Positions 1-15,600 of a stretch of 64,000 nucleotides of DNA are shown here, piece after piece; the first letter of the stretch is position 1, and every line of letters begins with the position of its first letter. The notes beneath the pieces were generated by a model, which was not told the DNA's origin, did no database searches, and saw only the letters and a program-made list of their open reading frames with translations. The translations under genes were made by a program, and so were the position numbers. The stretch is from Antedon mediterranea (Eukaryota > Echinodermata > Crinoidea > Comatulida > Antedonidae). The stretch spans positions 28,897,001-28,961,000 of the forward strand of contig NC_092673.1 in NCBI RefSeq assembly GCF_964355755.1, read 5' to 3'.

Positions 1-620
1 TTTCTCTCAAGAGAATCACCATGATATGAAAAGAAATGTCATGGTGTTTATAACTGTAGGGATATTAGACTGCTCCATTTCGTCACAGGGGATCATAATG
101 ATGTTTGAAATCATAAAAATAAAGCCAGTATTGTGTTTTTCCAAGTAAGTGTGCCTTTAAGAAAATATCTTCTCATGGTTGAGTGCATTTAGAGGAGAAA
201 TATGGTATACAAATAATGAATGTTTATGAGTGTAATGGTACAAATAATGGCATGAGGTGAATAATGAAAGGAAAAGATTTTTTTTTTAAAACACGAAAAA
301 AAGTACTATTAATCGTTTAATAGTGCGTACTATTGCACGCCATGTGACCCAAAATCGTCCAATCAAATGACAGGAATTTATTTAGGTGTTATATAATTAC
401 TGTTATTAACAAGGTAGAATGTCATGCAAGTTTGTTTTGCCATGTCCCTTTAAATCTACACTGACCAATTTAATAAAAAATGTTTATGAATTTATTTCTG
501 GTCTTATACTCCTTTAATCATTTTTAAAAACAGGTATTTAAAAATATTTTTACATTCAATTATTTCTTTACATTTGTTTAATGTTAAATAGTTTAAATTT
601 ACTTTTGGTAATTTGCATAG
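1..620. other. Intron of the TBC1D2-like gene, no exon seen
   Basis: AT-rich sequence upstream of the first visible TBC1D2-like exon. No exon with good splice sites and no recognised repeat was found; a T-run at about 278-290 and an A-run near 296-302 are simple sequence. Confidence 0.5.
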
Positions 621-628
621 ACATACAG

Positions 629-3600
629 GATCACCTGGAGGTAACCTGGAGGCAGCTAAGCAGCGAATACAAGACAGTGAAGACACCTGTAGAATGTACC
701 AAGAGCAGAACATCTTCCTCAACAATGAAGTTCAGAAACAGTCGGCCTTGCGAAAGCTCGACAAAGAAAAAATTCACAAACAAAAAAGGTATTTTGTCGA
801 ATTATTTGTTATTATCGTAATAAATAAACAAATCTATTATTGTACACAAGATTCTGAACACACTATACCTCTAAATATATATATTTGTGAGAAAATGAAG
901 TTAGCATATTATAATTATAAAACTATTAACAAAATAACTTCAAAAAGAAGTACCAGAGTAGTGGTAAAATCAGTTGCCTATTGTTTTATTCTGTGTAACT
1001 TATGTATGCTAAGTCTATGTCTACCTTAATTAGTCTACCTTTAATTAGTCAACCACAGTAAGATTTCATCAAAAATTCAAACACCGTTGTCATAATTACG
1101 AATGACACGTTACCCCGCCATTAATTTCACTTTCATGTGCGTGGGCTTAGGCAGGCTTTTGTTGTGACTAGTACTCAGGTGTTCAGCCGTGGAAGTCGTT
1201 GCTGCCAGCAAGGATATACTTAGCCTAGCCGATCTTGTCAACTCATTTGACTGTTTCCTAGTGTACTAGTGTAATTAGGTACTTCCTTTGCTGGCTACAC
1301 TGTGGAACAGCTCTCACCACCCTTGTCTCATTGTATTATGCTTAACTTAAAAGTAACACCAAGGTGATCAACTAAAGTGTGTACAACTTTGCGGTTTAAT
1401 TATTCCTAATCGTTAGAAGTAATTATAATCACAAATGTTGTAAAATGAAAAGAATATTAATTAAATAAAATACAATACAATTATGTAAATATGAAATAAA
1501 CTGATAGGCATGCTATTCAATATAACCATGATTTTTATAATATAATTAAATTTACTCAGTATACCTTCAGCTCTGTCACTATCAAACTAGTTCAACAAAA
1601 AAGTGTGAAGCGCCCAAATATGGTAGTGATATGCCCAAATATGGTAGTGATATGCCCAAATGTGGTAGTGATATTCCCAAATAATAGTAGTGATATGACA
1701 TCATGTCTATATATGGGCACATCACATTTTTTTGGCACATAAAGTTTGATAGTGAAGACAAGGCTTTCCACAAAAAATATTTAAAAGTAAGTTTTGATGA
1801 CAATTTCTTTATCAGTTGAATCAATGAAATCTTAAATGTATTCATTGCGTGCACGTTGATGCGGTATTGCTAATTGTTTTCACTTTACGATATTGCCAAT
1901 GACATACTGTAGAGGTCACAGTATTTGATTGACCTTATAACACATAATGTATCTTTATAGACACCCTTAGGAGTTTAAACTATTTACACTAATTTGCATA
2001 GTTCGTACCAGGGACCTTATCGCATCAAATTAATTTGCGTTGATGTTAAGTTCGTACCTGTGGAACACCTTTCATATCAAATTAATTTTAAAAACGGCAC
2101 AATATCAAAACTTATTACGCAATGGGACTTTTTTAGCCTCAAATTATCAAGATTTGTTGTATTGGTAACCTTGACATTTTGTTAACGATGTATTTATGTC
2201 TTTATCGTTCATTATCTAATGAAAAACTTATTAAAAACAGGAAAACTATTTACTGACATAAATAAACTACTGTTTAGTAAAATTAATTTGATTGTAATTT
2301 ATTTGGAAAATTATTACTGATAACATAAAAGACATAGATTTCCTTATTTTTAAATGGATGGCCTATTTTTAAGAGTAAGATGTCTGCATATCAAGCAGAG
2401 GATATTGGTTTCAAATCTTGGTTTGGGCGGCTATAATCTCAAAGATGTCCCCCATATTAATCGTTTAATAATTAATGGATTTCCGGTATGTCACCAGGCT
2501 GTTTGGTGTTTCTCTTTGCCTGTCAATTTATATAGCTTATTAGGTTATATGCATTATCTTATTGATTTTGTCAGGAATCTTTATTTATTTATTTATTCAT
2601 TCTTTCCTTAGCACTATTTTGTCTGTCAATTATTTTGAGATCAATTTTATCTAGCTACGTCAATTTTTCAGAGTATATTCCTTATGGCCAGGAATCGATG
2701 TGGTTATCTTTTCACGGTGCGCAATAAAAAATTATGTGGTCTATGCACGATTTAACGAAATCACATTTGGAATCATATCTTCACAAGCATGTATCATAAT
2801 TTAACCAAATTTGATACTCATAAATTTTAGGTCATATTTCATTATATGGCAATACAGTTACGTTCGTAGTGCATATATCGCGAGCGGTGTTGTTTGCAAG
2901 AAATATTTATTGTTACATTATGTTTTAACTGAATGTTTCAATGTTTTTTATAATATTGAAAAGATCACCTCTATAAAAAAAATCTTATTGTTTTACTTTC
3001 ATAGCTTAACAGTAATCATTACATAAATTTCAAATTAAATCTGAAAATGAAATCACTAACTAATATCTCTGTACTATCTACCCTTCCGATTCAAAATAAA
3101 TGAGAACAAGTTTAGGTCATTAATTAAGAATGTAATTGATAGTATCCAGCTTGTGTTGGCAGATGCTCACCTACGCTCACAGCAGTATAGCACACTTCCA
3201 GGGCGTGGCGTGTCTTTAAACTACGTAGATAATTAGGCAGATAATAAGAGGACTTCCACTAGGAAATATTAACAGTTTTTAAAAAGGATAAAAGTAAACA
3301 AGATTTCAACTAAATGCTTTATTTTTTTTTATACAGCCATACCTACCCTATCAATAAATATATTGTACATTATATGACAGAATTTATTCTTTAATTAATA
3401 ATGAACTACCCAGTCGTGTGTCCTAAATTAGCCTAATTTAGAGGGTGGGACTATACTCTAACATAGGATTGTATTTGGTTATATACCTTATATCCTCGGG
3501 TATAATCCCATTTTAACTCTAATCTCATCCCCTACTTTATGTCTGATTTCACACGCAGGCATATCCCTGGGTATAGTTCCAGTTTTGATTTTTGGTCTGG

Positions 3601-6600
3601 ATACCCGGGCCTCTCTCTAGCCACCCCAAATTCGGCCCAATTCTGTGTTCTAGTGTGGGTGATATTATACCAGATGATATGGTACTGTGAAAGTATTTAT
3701 GATTTTAACAGCAACAAGAAATACAGTACATTAATAATGATTACAGCACCTTGCAACACACACTACAGTAAGGTTGCATTTAATTAAACAAAAAGAAACT
3801 CCCAATCTGCTAATTATTATAACCCACCTTATAAGGAAATGCTGTTTGCTAATTTAGATTTATGATTTATAGTAACCAGTCTGTCAGACTTGAGTTTCTG
3901 TTTAAAGTCAAGTTTATCTAATTAGAATTAAATGAATTTGCATAATCTAGAGATATTTTAGCATAACATACAGTTGTACAATTTGTACAGTATGAATGAT
4001 TGTTCCAATGGAACTCTTCTTTTTTCTTCTTCTTTTGTTTTGTGTAAAGTCATTAGGTTAATAGTGCTATGCCAGAAAACATAAATCATGCTAAAGTGTA
4101 AAATGTTTGTAGACAAAACTGATCCATATTGAAGAATAAAGGTTCTAACATTCAATAGTATAGAAATGATAGCAATGTTAATGCCAAATTCCCAGCACTG
4201 ACTGTTGCTGGGAATGTTACAATCTAAGAACCACAAAGGAATAATGTTTGTCAGTTTCAAAATGACTGCCTCTATATTCACTACTTTCATTTCTAGATAA
4301 ATTTCATTGATATTTTTTTTTAAGAACACATTTTCGAAGAACTTTATTATAATAAATAGGCCTACTAAAATTTTTCCTAAAAATGGTAACATTAAAACTG
4401 ATTTATTCATTTGTATACAATGTGCAAATAATTAAATAATAATAATAAGTATAAATACAAATACAGAAATCAAGAAAGCTATAAGATTGTACATAGATCA
4501 GGTGACGGACTTATTTCAGTTTCTATGTCATCCCTCGACCAAATGATACGTTTCTTATTTGTATACATTTTGATTTTGGCCAAAATAAATGTTGAATTGA
4601 ATTGAATTAATATAAAATTAAAACAAATCCTGTCTACCAATTTAGATTTTGTTTGATTTGGAAGGTTAAAGCATTAGATCCCCACTAAATACCAAAAATT
4701 ACCAAAGTGTAGATTATACAAAACAGGATTTAATGAGAATATTAAATTGCATTTTCATTTACAAAATCAAACTTTTATAGCTATTTTGGCATAAAAAATG
4801 TATTTAGGAGAACCCCACAGAACTTTTAAATATATTTCCTATCCATTGACCATGGGGGAATTTTAACATAGTAGTGAGTTTAATCTATCTACAATGTATG
4901 TCATCATTGACTCATTTGCAGAGTATGCATGCAATTTGTTTACTACTTAACCAATTACTAGATGGAAATAATTATTAATGTGTTTGTCTATAACATTCAG
5001 GAATTTGACAGCGTGCCTAGGTCATTGGTGATCCATATTGCCACCAGCCATCACTATCTATACACTATCTGTATGGTTAATCATAGGCTTTTATATACCG
5101 GTTAAACCAAATATCATCCAAATCATCATTCCTATTTTTAAAACATAGAGAAACTCCAAATCGTTACACTGGAAATTGATTTATTAATTTTTTAATGGCA
5201 AAAATGAAGATGTCTGTGAAAATAGGAAAAAGCTGCAACAAAGGTAGCATGAGTATTCAATTCAATTCAATTTCTTTTTTATTTTTTTTTTGGAAATATT
5301 TCATCCATATCAAAAAAGGTACAAATAGAAAGATAAAAAAAAATTGCAAACTCTAAACTATAAATATGTGGTATTGAAAGCAGAGGTACATAAAATATGA
5401 GGCCAAAAAGTCCTCTGACACACTATTTATTATTAAACTATTGTATTTCTGGTATATTGGTTAGTATTGGTCAATATTCACTTCTGATTTTACTCACAAA
5501 AAGAGTTATGTATAAAATCTCATAACTTTTTTTCTATATATTTATTCTGTCACTTGAGAATGTTTTTTTTTTCTGTAGGTGTATTCAATCACTTGAAACC
5601 GAATTATTACAAACCAAGATTGACTTTGTTTGTATGCTGCGAGACAGTTTGGTGGTGACGTCGTTTGATACGAAAGATAAAGCACAAATTAGATTGCATC
5701 AGGAAAGCCAGGTATTGAAACATTGAATTAAAAAAAAAAATATTTAAAAAGTCCAAGCTTGTTTTGTTTGTCTTGAAATTAAAAACTTCTTCAATATTAG
5801 AATATCTTCCGTTATTTGGATTGAGTACTATTCTGATGACACCCCCACCGCCTCTCAATATTAATTATTAAAGGGTACTTTGTTTGGTTCCGAAGGTGTC
5901 CTTTTAATATTTATTTAATCCAATTTAATTTGTTTAATTTTTTTTTTAATTGTGTTATTTTAGAAATGGAAACGGTTTCAACAAGTGTATAGAGAAGCCA
6001 AAGGGTCATGTGATGAGTTAATTGATTTTAAGTAAGTTAATAATTTGTTTTAAATATAAATGTTAAGTACACAATTAAGTCTCATGTCTACTGGTTGTCT
6101 TAAGTCCTAACTAATCTTTTCCTAACAGCGTCAACTTAAGTGCATCCCTTGCCAATTATACTATTACTTTAATAAAATGTTCTTTTTTTTGTTTCTTTTT
6201 CTGATGATCTAAATTAACTTTTGATACATTTTTTTGGGTCATTATAGTTCAATTTAAATTGCAATGTATTTGTGCCGTTGTGTCGGCCAAATTTACCCTA
6301 GAAATCCAGGGAACGTTACGGCGATAAGATCTTTAAGGAATCTTAGAATATTTAAATAGAAATAGGAATTTAAGAAACTTTATAAAAACTATGTGAATAC
6401 TTTTGAAGATGAGAACATTTGTGACAGTGATAGATGTGACCTTAATCATAGTTAACTTATTTGAAATCTGTTTATAATCTAAAAAAATCAAAACTATAAA
6501 GTAAAACAGCCTGAAACGATTTTCGAGGCTTTTTGAGAAATATCAGTGCTACACAAGAAATATACTTATGAAATGTACATTGAAAAGGCTAACAACTTAA

Positions 6601-9600
6601 GCAGATCCAAGTCACCCATCATAGATTTGGAAAGTACAGTTGTAAAGTAACAGTAATGTGCAACACAATGTATGAGTACTACTAAGAAATTAATTGGGTT
6701 TTTTGTTCTCATTTGTGGCGTAAACACCCATTTTATTTACAATAATATCATCATAGTCATGTCATCACCATAAAAAAAAAATATTTTTGTTATTTTCTAA
6801 TGTTTTTTATCAATAAAATCACACAAAAAAAAATTATTTTGATAACGTTTCTGTTTTCTTAGGACGATGATGCAAGATGGTTTTGTTGATAGTTATGGTT
6901 TTGTTAATTACCCAGACAACCAGCCAATACTAGTGCAACAGTTGTGCAATAAGATCTGTACACAGTTCAAATCACAGATCAAGGTGACTTTTAAATTTCT
7001 CAATAACTACACAACTAAAAAAGGTACAGATCCCCCCACAAAGGTTCAAATGTGAAGTTTCAAAAGTGAAATTTTAAGAAGGGTTAAGGAACCTGACACT
7101 CTGGGGTTTTTACAATGAATTTCATCATAAAACAATTATTTATTTCAAGAAGTATGAAGGTGTTGCCCGGGCAACTAGGAAAACACCCTGTTTCCACTCT
7201 CTCTACCACTTCCCCCACCCTCACTGTTTAATTAGATATTTGTTGGTTTGAAAGATTCAAAATTTAACATAAACAAACTAATTACCGTTTGTATTCAATT
7301 TACAGGAGGAAAGGCAAGTCTTACTACAGTGGCAAAAATACTTTGAAGCCCATTCCAATCAAATTATTGTGACGGTAAGTTTACATAGAAAGCCTAAATT
7401 GAGTTCCAGTTAAGCTTGAGGGCGGCGATATACCTTTACCTTTAGTAATGGCGACATATTTTACTAGACAAACCCGTGTGTTTTTAAAGCAAAAGTAACC
7501 TAGCGAAAAGGGTATTGCTACTCATTTTATAGTCTCATTCATATATATAGAGTACACCGAAAGAGTTAATCTTGTGTAGCAGTATTTTTGGTAATTAAAA
7601 GCAAGTTATTAAAAAAGTAAGTTAAGGAGTACGTAATACAAACCATATGGTGTTACCTGACAACAATTGGTGATAAAAAAAAACAACTTATTTTAGACTC
7701 GCACGTTTTTAGATAATTAGTGAGTAAAGAAGTTAAATGTCACAGATGTATACAAATATAAAAAAAGGCCAAAGGTTGCATGAATGTCAAAGGTCATTTT
7801 TTTCACAAAAGCAAATGAAAGAAATGTTGGGATATGCTGTTTTACTAATGCTTCATTACTTCCCAAAAGGATATACCCTTAGGATATTTTTTATTCGTTC
7901 AATTGATTGTGTCTTTGACATTCAGTGCTCTAACAGCGGCCAAAAGAAACTGTTGGGAACCTATTTGTACAAGAGAGGCTGGAATGGTAACATCTAACAT
8001 AATGTCAGTATTCTGTAGGTTGATCTTTGACATGATTGGATTTGTTGAGATTTTCCGAACAATCCTATCAAAATAGTAGATAAATAAAGATTCAGCTAAT
8101 ATTGTTTATTGTTTAATAATAATAATAATAATGATATTTTAATAATATCCTAGATTTATCTCTAAGCACTGTACATATTATTACCCTGGTCATTTGTGGT
8201 TCCAGCACGTGTGGAAACATACTCCCATAATGCAGCTAGTAATCAGCAGCAAAGTTGTGTCTTGACCTTATAACCCATGTGTATACCACCCTCTGTGCCT
8301 TGTTTAAATCTCTATCTACACTATCAAAAAAAAAACAAAAAAAATGTGAAAATGTGTCATGTGCCCAAATATGTAGTGATATTCCCAAACATGGAAGTGA
8401 TATGACATGTCCATATATGGCCACATAACATACATAAAGTTTGATAGCGTAGACAGAGCTTTATACACAGTATTCCTTTTGTACATTTGTCAACCAATAG
8501 TGAACATCATTCAATATCTCAATACCAAAAGTATTAAAAGTCATAAATTGCAGTTTCTGTAAAATAATTATAGTTTTACATTATATTTTAATGAACACTA
8601 AATAAATGTGACAGCTATGTATTCGTTACTTGAATGTTTAACTGAACTACTTCCTCAAGTCCAGTCTCTGTGGCATTTTGATTGCATTCAATCGTCAGTT
8701 TATTGATAGATTTGAGACACATTACTACCCATGCTCCTTTCTGCTATTACACTAGTTTACTTATATTATGCAGTAAAAAAAATAACTAGTTTTTCACAAT
8801 TTTGATATTTCTTAAAATTAAATTTACATAATAATAATAATAATTTATTTGGAAGCTACACTTCTTGAATGAAGGTGCATCCAGATTAAGTGAAATAAAA
8901 GTTAGAGAAAAAAAAATGATTTAACAATAGGCCTAGGCCTATTTACAAGGAAACTAAACTGAATTATTTTCTAAATATAAAAAATAACATTTTTAAGTAA
9001 TACAGGATTTAAAAGCATTTACATTGTTGATTTCCTATCTCTTTTTCCGTGCCTGTTTGGTGAAACATTTACAAAATCTAAGACATGATTAATAGTTTAA
9101 ATTTAACATGAAAAAAACGTTTACTAATAATAATATAACGTGAACGGAGACTTTGAGCCTGACATTAAAATAAAAACTCATACTAGTTTGTATCATTTGA
9201 GCATCCGATTTTGATAATGAGGCTCTACTACATTAATAATGTTATACATTTAAAATGTTATTTATACAGTATGTACTGTACATCGTTTTCATGTTTTACC
9301 ATTCTCTTTTGTATGTTTTCCACGATACATACATGACTAATGTTATACATTTAAAATGTTATTTATATGTACTACTACTATACATCGTTTCCATGTTCTA
9401 CTATTCTCTCTTACACATTTTCTACGATACATACATGACTAATGTTATATATTCAAAATGTTAATATTGATATGTACTATACATCGTTTCAATGTTCTAC
9501 TATTCTCTCTTACACGTTTTCTACGATACATACATGACTAATGTTATACATTCAAAATGTTAATATTGATATGTACTATACATCGTTTCAATGTTCTACT

Positions 9601-12600
9601 ATTCTCTCTTACACGTTTTCCACGATACATACATGACTAATGTTATACATTCAAAATGTTATTGATATGTACTATACATCGTTTCAATGTTCTACTATTC
9701 TCTCTTACACGTTTTCTACGATACATACATGACTAATGTTATACATTCAAAATGTTATTTATATGTACTATACATCGTTTCAATGTTCTACTATTCTCTC
9801 TTACACGTTTTCCACGATACATACATGACTGATGTTATACATTAAAATGTTATTTATATGTACTATACATCGTTTCAATGTTCTACTATTCTCTCTTACA
9901 CGTTTTCTACGATACATACATGACTGATGTTATACATTCAAAATGTTAATATTTATATGTACTATACATCGTTTTCATGTTCTACTATTCTCTCTTACAC
10001 ATTTTCCACGATACATACATGACTGATGTTATACATTTAAAATGTTATTTATATGTACTATACATCGTTACCATGTTCTACTATTCTCTCTTACACGTTT
10101 TCCACAATATATACATGATTAATATTGTGGACAACATTATGCTGCCTTCTCTGATGTCTTAATGTAGTTATTTTTATGTATGAACACAATTTGATTACAA
10201 GAGTGTGAGAATGCGATTACATTAATGTTTGCAGGCACTCAAGCAGATCTTGTTGTTCACACCCTGATGTGGAAGTGCGCTTTGAAGTCTAAATTACCTT
10301 CATATGTTGCTAACTCGCTGCGGTTAACAAGCAGTTTTTTCATTGATTGTGTTGAGAGAATCTTTGTAAAATATTACTACCTTCTGCTATTAATGAATAG
10401 TAAGCATGTGAAAGTATATACTGTATACGACTCAGGGTTTCTGGTGGCCTGGGTATAAAAAGTAGGGGGTTGGGGATTAAACTTGATTTGTATTCACAGT
10501 GGATTTACCAATGGTGTGTGTCTGAATTTAGTCTAAATTAGTGGGTGAGATTATACACAATCAAGCCGGGACTCAAGCATGAGATTATACTATTATATTA
10601 TAATATGTTATTGTTGTAATAATTTCTTTTATTTATTTCTCTAGACACTTTATCAAAATTAATATTAATATATATTATATAATTTGTATTTTAACTTAGA
10701 AAGAAGTCAAAATAATTTAGATTCAACTCAATTTTACTTTATGTCTTTTCCTTTTAGAAACACGTAAACACAAACCTAAATCTCTGTCTCCACTATCAAA
10801 CTAGTGTGACAAAAAAGTGTCATGTGCCCAAATATGGTAGTGATATGCTTAAATATGGTAGTGATATGACATCATGTCCATATATGGGAACATCATATTT
10901 GTTGTCACATAAAATTTGATAGTGTAAACAGAGCTTTACACAGTACTTCAATTCAATTCAATTCAATTAAAACTTTATTATCCCCATGGGGAAACTCTGT
11001 TGGCCTTTTCAAAAGTACAGTACATAAAATATAAAATACGATAAAAAAAGCCATACAAAATATACATATAAAATCCTAAAAATTCGATTTAAAATACTAC
11101 AAAAAATAAAACTAGCGCATAAAATACGATTATACGATTATATAATGAATGATATTATCATTCATTATATAATCGTATAGCGGCAGGTACGAATGAATTG
11201 CCATATCTATTTGTTTTAATTTTTCTTTGAAGGAGTCTGTCACAACGTTGACTTTTGTTAAATTTATAGTGCAGAGGATGAGCGTGGTCTTTTAAAATAA
11301 TTTTCAATTTTTTAATTACTAATTCTTTATATAAAACTTCAGGTTGAATTTGTTCAGAGCCTACTATTCTACTGCCTTGTTTAACTATTTTATTAAGTAA
11401 AAGTCTATCTTTAAAACGTGAATTACCATAATAACATATTAGGCAAAAACTAAGTACACTGTTTAAGATAGAAGTATAAAAAAGTTGTAAAATAGTACGG
11501 TCAATCTTAAAAGAGTTTAATTTGCGTAGAAAGAAGAGACGTTTTTGTAATTTATTGTATATGCACCTACTATTTGCATCAAATTTAAGTTTATTATCAA
11601 TTTCAACCCCTAAATATTTGTAAGTTTTAACTTCCGGAATGGTCTCACCATTGATTTTGATCTTGGGAAGGTAGTTTATCTTCTTCCGAAAATCAAAAAC
11701 CATCTCTTTAGTTTTATTTATATTTAGATCTAAAAAATTATCTTTACACCATTTGTGAAAAATATTAATACTGTCTAAGAAGCCTGTCACTGAATCATCT
11801 TTTGAATCCAGATAACCAATCAGAGCAGTGTCGTCTGCATATTTAATAATCTCAGTTTTTGTATTATTTGACTTACAATCATTTGTGTATATTGTATACA
11901 ATAAAGGTGATAACACACAACCTTGTGGAACACCCGTGTTAACTTTCAACAACGAGGACAACGTGTGATTAAGCTTAACACGCTGTTCTTTAAAGTTGAA
12001 ATAAGTTTGAAAGCAAATTTACTAATTGCTGAATTTAATATTGTTTCTTTTTTATTGTAGGATGAGTTGAGAAGTCTTGTTAGACGAGGAATTCCTTCAG
12101 AAATTCGCAGTGATGTATGGACTAAGTTGGTACTTAACAGAGTTAGACAAGTGCAACAAGAAAAGGTACAAAGACCTCTATCAAACAAATTGAATATGTC
12201 TAATAATCCATTTAAAGAGACGTATCAAATGTTAAACATACCCCCTGAGGATACTAGGGGTGCTCGAATGTCCCTGCTTTTCATCAAATTTAATTTTATT
12301 CTTATAATTGCTGGCCGGAGCATGATCTTTCACAGATAGGGTTCGTAGGGTGCATGTTCATTAGTCATGTGACGTCTGCACTGGCATCGAACCTGGTACT
12401 TATAAATGCAAACCGATTTGCACTTAAATTTGTCTCTGCGGACAATTTGAAATTAATTTAATTTACGAGAACATTAAACCAACCGGGACCGAAATTCTGA
12501 TCAAAATGTCGTAACGAAAGATAACAAGATGTAGTAATTTGTTCGCTTAATTAATGAGGAATTTGACATACCCACTCATACCCCTCTAATAGGTCCAAGC

Positions 12601-15600
12601 ACTTGTTTCTTTAAGTAGACGTTATTATTCACTTAAGTTCATGTCTTGTTGCTAATTTGACACGGTCCTTGTGCTCGTTTCTATAATCCTATTACATAAA
12701 GCACATAATCTGTATATGTTTCAATGTATGTTTTTATCAGACATTAAAACAGATTGAATTCCATTATGTATTAAGCTATGACAGGATACTGTAAATCAGA
12801 AACTATGTCCGAACTTTCAATCTCATCTCCTTTGTTGATACTTATGAATTTCATTTATAACAAAAAGATTTTAATAAACTAAAGCTCTGTCTACACTATC
12901 AAACTTTATGTGATGTGCCCATATATGGACATGATGATATCATATCACTATCATATTTGGGCATATCACTACCATATTTGGGCACATTACACTTCTTTTT
13001 CATACTAGTTTCATAGTGTAGACAGAGCTTTATTAACTTAAATTAAATGGTTATTTAAATTTTGGCAATTTAATTCCACTCTAAAGAAAATGTACGAAAC
13101 ATTTATAGGAGAAATTGTATTGAATAATACATGAAATGAAATGCATATGTAATCATACAACACGATACTTTATGACAGTTTTAAAAATAGTCTTACTTTT
13201 GTAGACTTGTATTTATATCATTCATGTTCAAGAAGGTTTATGTCAGTCAAAATTCATGTTTTTCCAAAGTTTAGATCTGTAGACACACTGTCTGGAATTA
13301 TATTTAGTTTTTAGGTTATTGTCAAGTCTTATAATGAAGAACATAATAGTTATATTACCCTGTATTACTCATACTTGTCCAATTGTCCAAAAAAATAGAG
13401 TAAATTGTTGTCTGGTGTCTTATCACCCAATAATATATGCCAGTCATTGCTTAGTGCCAAACTAGGTGAAAAGAGTAAGATTTAAACACCCTTGCGGTCA
13501 TAGGATCAGACGCTACCCTCTAATACTGACCTTTCCGCCAAGGCTTCATCTGTATAAATATCCAAAAAAAAATACTGAAAAGAAACAACAATGTACATGG
13601 CTATGGCTATTTTTATTTTTAGTACATCTTATTTATAGAGGGTGACCCTAAACAGTGTATGCTGACAATCAGGGGCCCTCATGATGAGTGACAGTGGCTT
13701 TGTGTATACTAGTACACTGGGGTAACCTCCTACTTGTCTCGAAAGATATACTAGGTTCTTTAAAGTGATCATGAGCTAGATGAAATTAGATATTTTAATG
13801 ATATTCTGAATTTTCAGTTTTATTGTTATTTTTTCACAGGGTAGTGATTACTACATAAGTTTATGTAATCGCATTGATAATGCATCTGAAGTGGAAAAGT
13901 ATCGTCGACAAATCAACTTAGATCTTCTAAGAACAATGCCTTTTAACATTCACTTTGAAAAGAAGAAATCTGATGGGGTAACTGATATACATATATATTA
14001 TCTTTTTTAATATTTTTTACTTTTTCCTTAATGTTCAGTTCCGTCACTTGAACATAGACCACCCCTCATTAAAGATGGTATGAAATAACTAAATAAATAG
14101 AATTGTTGTCTATACTCTTAATATTTGTTTTATTGTGTAATACATATGCAATTCAGCCATGTGCTGCCATTTATGTACTTTTTAATGTGAATAAATATAC
14201 CAAGATATAAAATAAAGTGGAGACATCTTGATAAAAATAAAATCTATACAAAAAAATGTCATACAAAACTGTGCATTAAAATAATAATTATAAAGGAGGC
14301 TCATTCACAACAAAATGTGTTCTTCCACGAAGCCGTATGAAAGAAATAAAACTACAATATCACAACAGAATACTTCATGGTAAACAAGAAATCACTAAAA
14401 TGCCATCTGACAATACTGGCTCATTACAATATATTGAATAAAACTTTCATTTTTACTAATATTATTACTTTGTATACTTTATATATCATTTAAAGTTTTT
14501 TTTTTATCCCCCTTTCAGAGACTTTATTCAATAATATGTTATTTTGAATATTCACTTGTATGCAAATTGTTTTCATGTAGATTTGTCGTTTAGAGGAAGT
14601 ATTAAAGGCGTTTTGCATTCATAATCCGTCCGTTGGTTACTGTCAAGGAATGAACTTCATCACGTCAGTTAGTCTACTCTTCATGGATGAGGAAACAGCA
14701 TTCTGGTAAGCAGAGACTAATACCCTTTTGCAATGTCTGGCAAAACAAAGTTTACACCCTGTACCTGTGTGTGTGTGAAAACTGCAGAATAAAGAAATAA
14801 AAGACCAGCACTTTTCTTCAATTTTATTCAACTTTATTATCCACGAAGGCCCAGATTAACTTATGGTTGTTCTTCCATGCAAAATACAATTTTTATCAAT
14901 TTTTAAATATAATACACAAGAGAAGTATGTATTAACATAAGAAAAGTAAAGTGATTTTTATGGACTTTTCTTGTTCACAGTCATAATAAATTTAATGTTT
15001 AATTACAGGAGTCTTGTTGCAATTGTAGAGCATTGTTTTCCTCCTAATTACTTTGACATCAGTTTAATCGGAGCGCAAGCTGATCAAAGCGTGCTCAAAG
15101 AGTTGCTTCAGATCAAGTTACCACGACTACATGCTCATCTTGAAGATATTGGCATTGAGATGTGTTCATTCACTCTCAACTGGTTTCTTGGTGTGTTCTA
15201 TGACATTGTACCATTTGAGGTAAGCCTTAAGCTCTGTCTACTCTATCAAACTTTATGTGACAACAAAATGTGATGTGCCCATATATGGACAGGATGATGT
15301 GATATCACTACCATATTTGGGCATATCACAACTAATTTGATAGTGTAGACAGAGCTGTAGCCTAAAATTGATGTAGCAGTTATTGTAATTATTCTGAGCA
15401 TATTGGCCACCTGCTGTCTTTCTGATGAATTAAAGCCAAATACATCATCTCATATTTTACCTTTTAGGTGATGCTTAGAGTGTGGGACTGTTTTCTTCTC
15501 GATGGTCTTGAGGCTCTCTTCCGTTTTGCTGTCGGTCTTCTACAAATGCACGAGATGTCGCTATTGGAGAAAGACGATACGCTGGCAATCATGAAGGACA

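Larger units (their letters stand above)
789..5578 (+). other. 4.8 kb intron of the TBC1D2-like gene
   Basis: Between the coiled-coil exon ending at 788 and the exon starting at 5579. It holds one CArG MITE (1568-1768), a LINE-like 3' tail near 4440-4612 and a second (ATTGA)-type tract near 5259-5275. Open frames here are short, AT-driven and without family resemblance. Confidence 0.6.
7375..12060 (+). other. 4.7 kb intron of the TBC1D2-like gene, repeat-filled
   Basis: Separates the end of the linker from the first TBC exon. Contains a SINE-like segment (8140-8300), two CArG MITEs (8307-8461, 10779-10936), a shared retroelement tail (8830-8890), a roughly 96-102 bp minisatellite (9235-10125) and a LINE fragment (10946-11985). 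No host exon was recognised. Confidence 0.6.
12166..13839 (+). other. 1.7 kb intron of the TBC1D2-like gene
   Basis: Contains one CArG MITE (12882-13030) and one end of a dispersed repeat (13630-13785). Nothing coding seen. Confidence 0.55.

Noticed and set aside
2385-2450. tRNA-like segment with GGTTTCAAATCTTGG
   Set aside because: No A box at proper distance and no cloverleaf pairing.
3958-4410. 150-codon minus frame with hydrophobic stretches
   Set aside because: Composition is what AT-rich DNA gives by chance; no motif, and it sits inside a TBC gene intron.
11946-12188. 80-codon minus-strand frame
   Set aside because: It is antisense to the well-supported TBC exon 12061-12165 and has no family resemblance.
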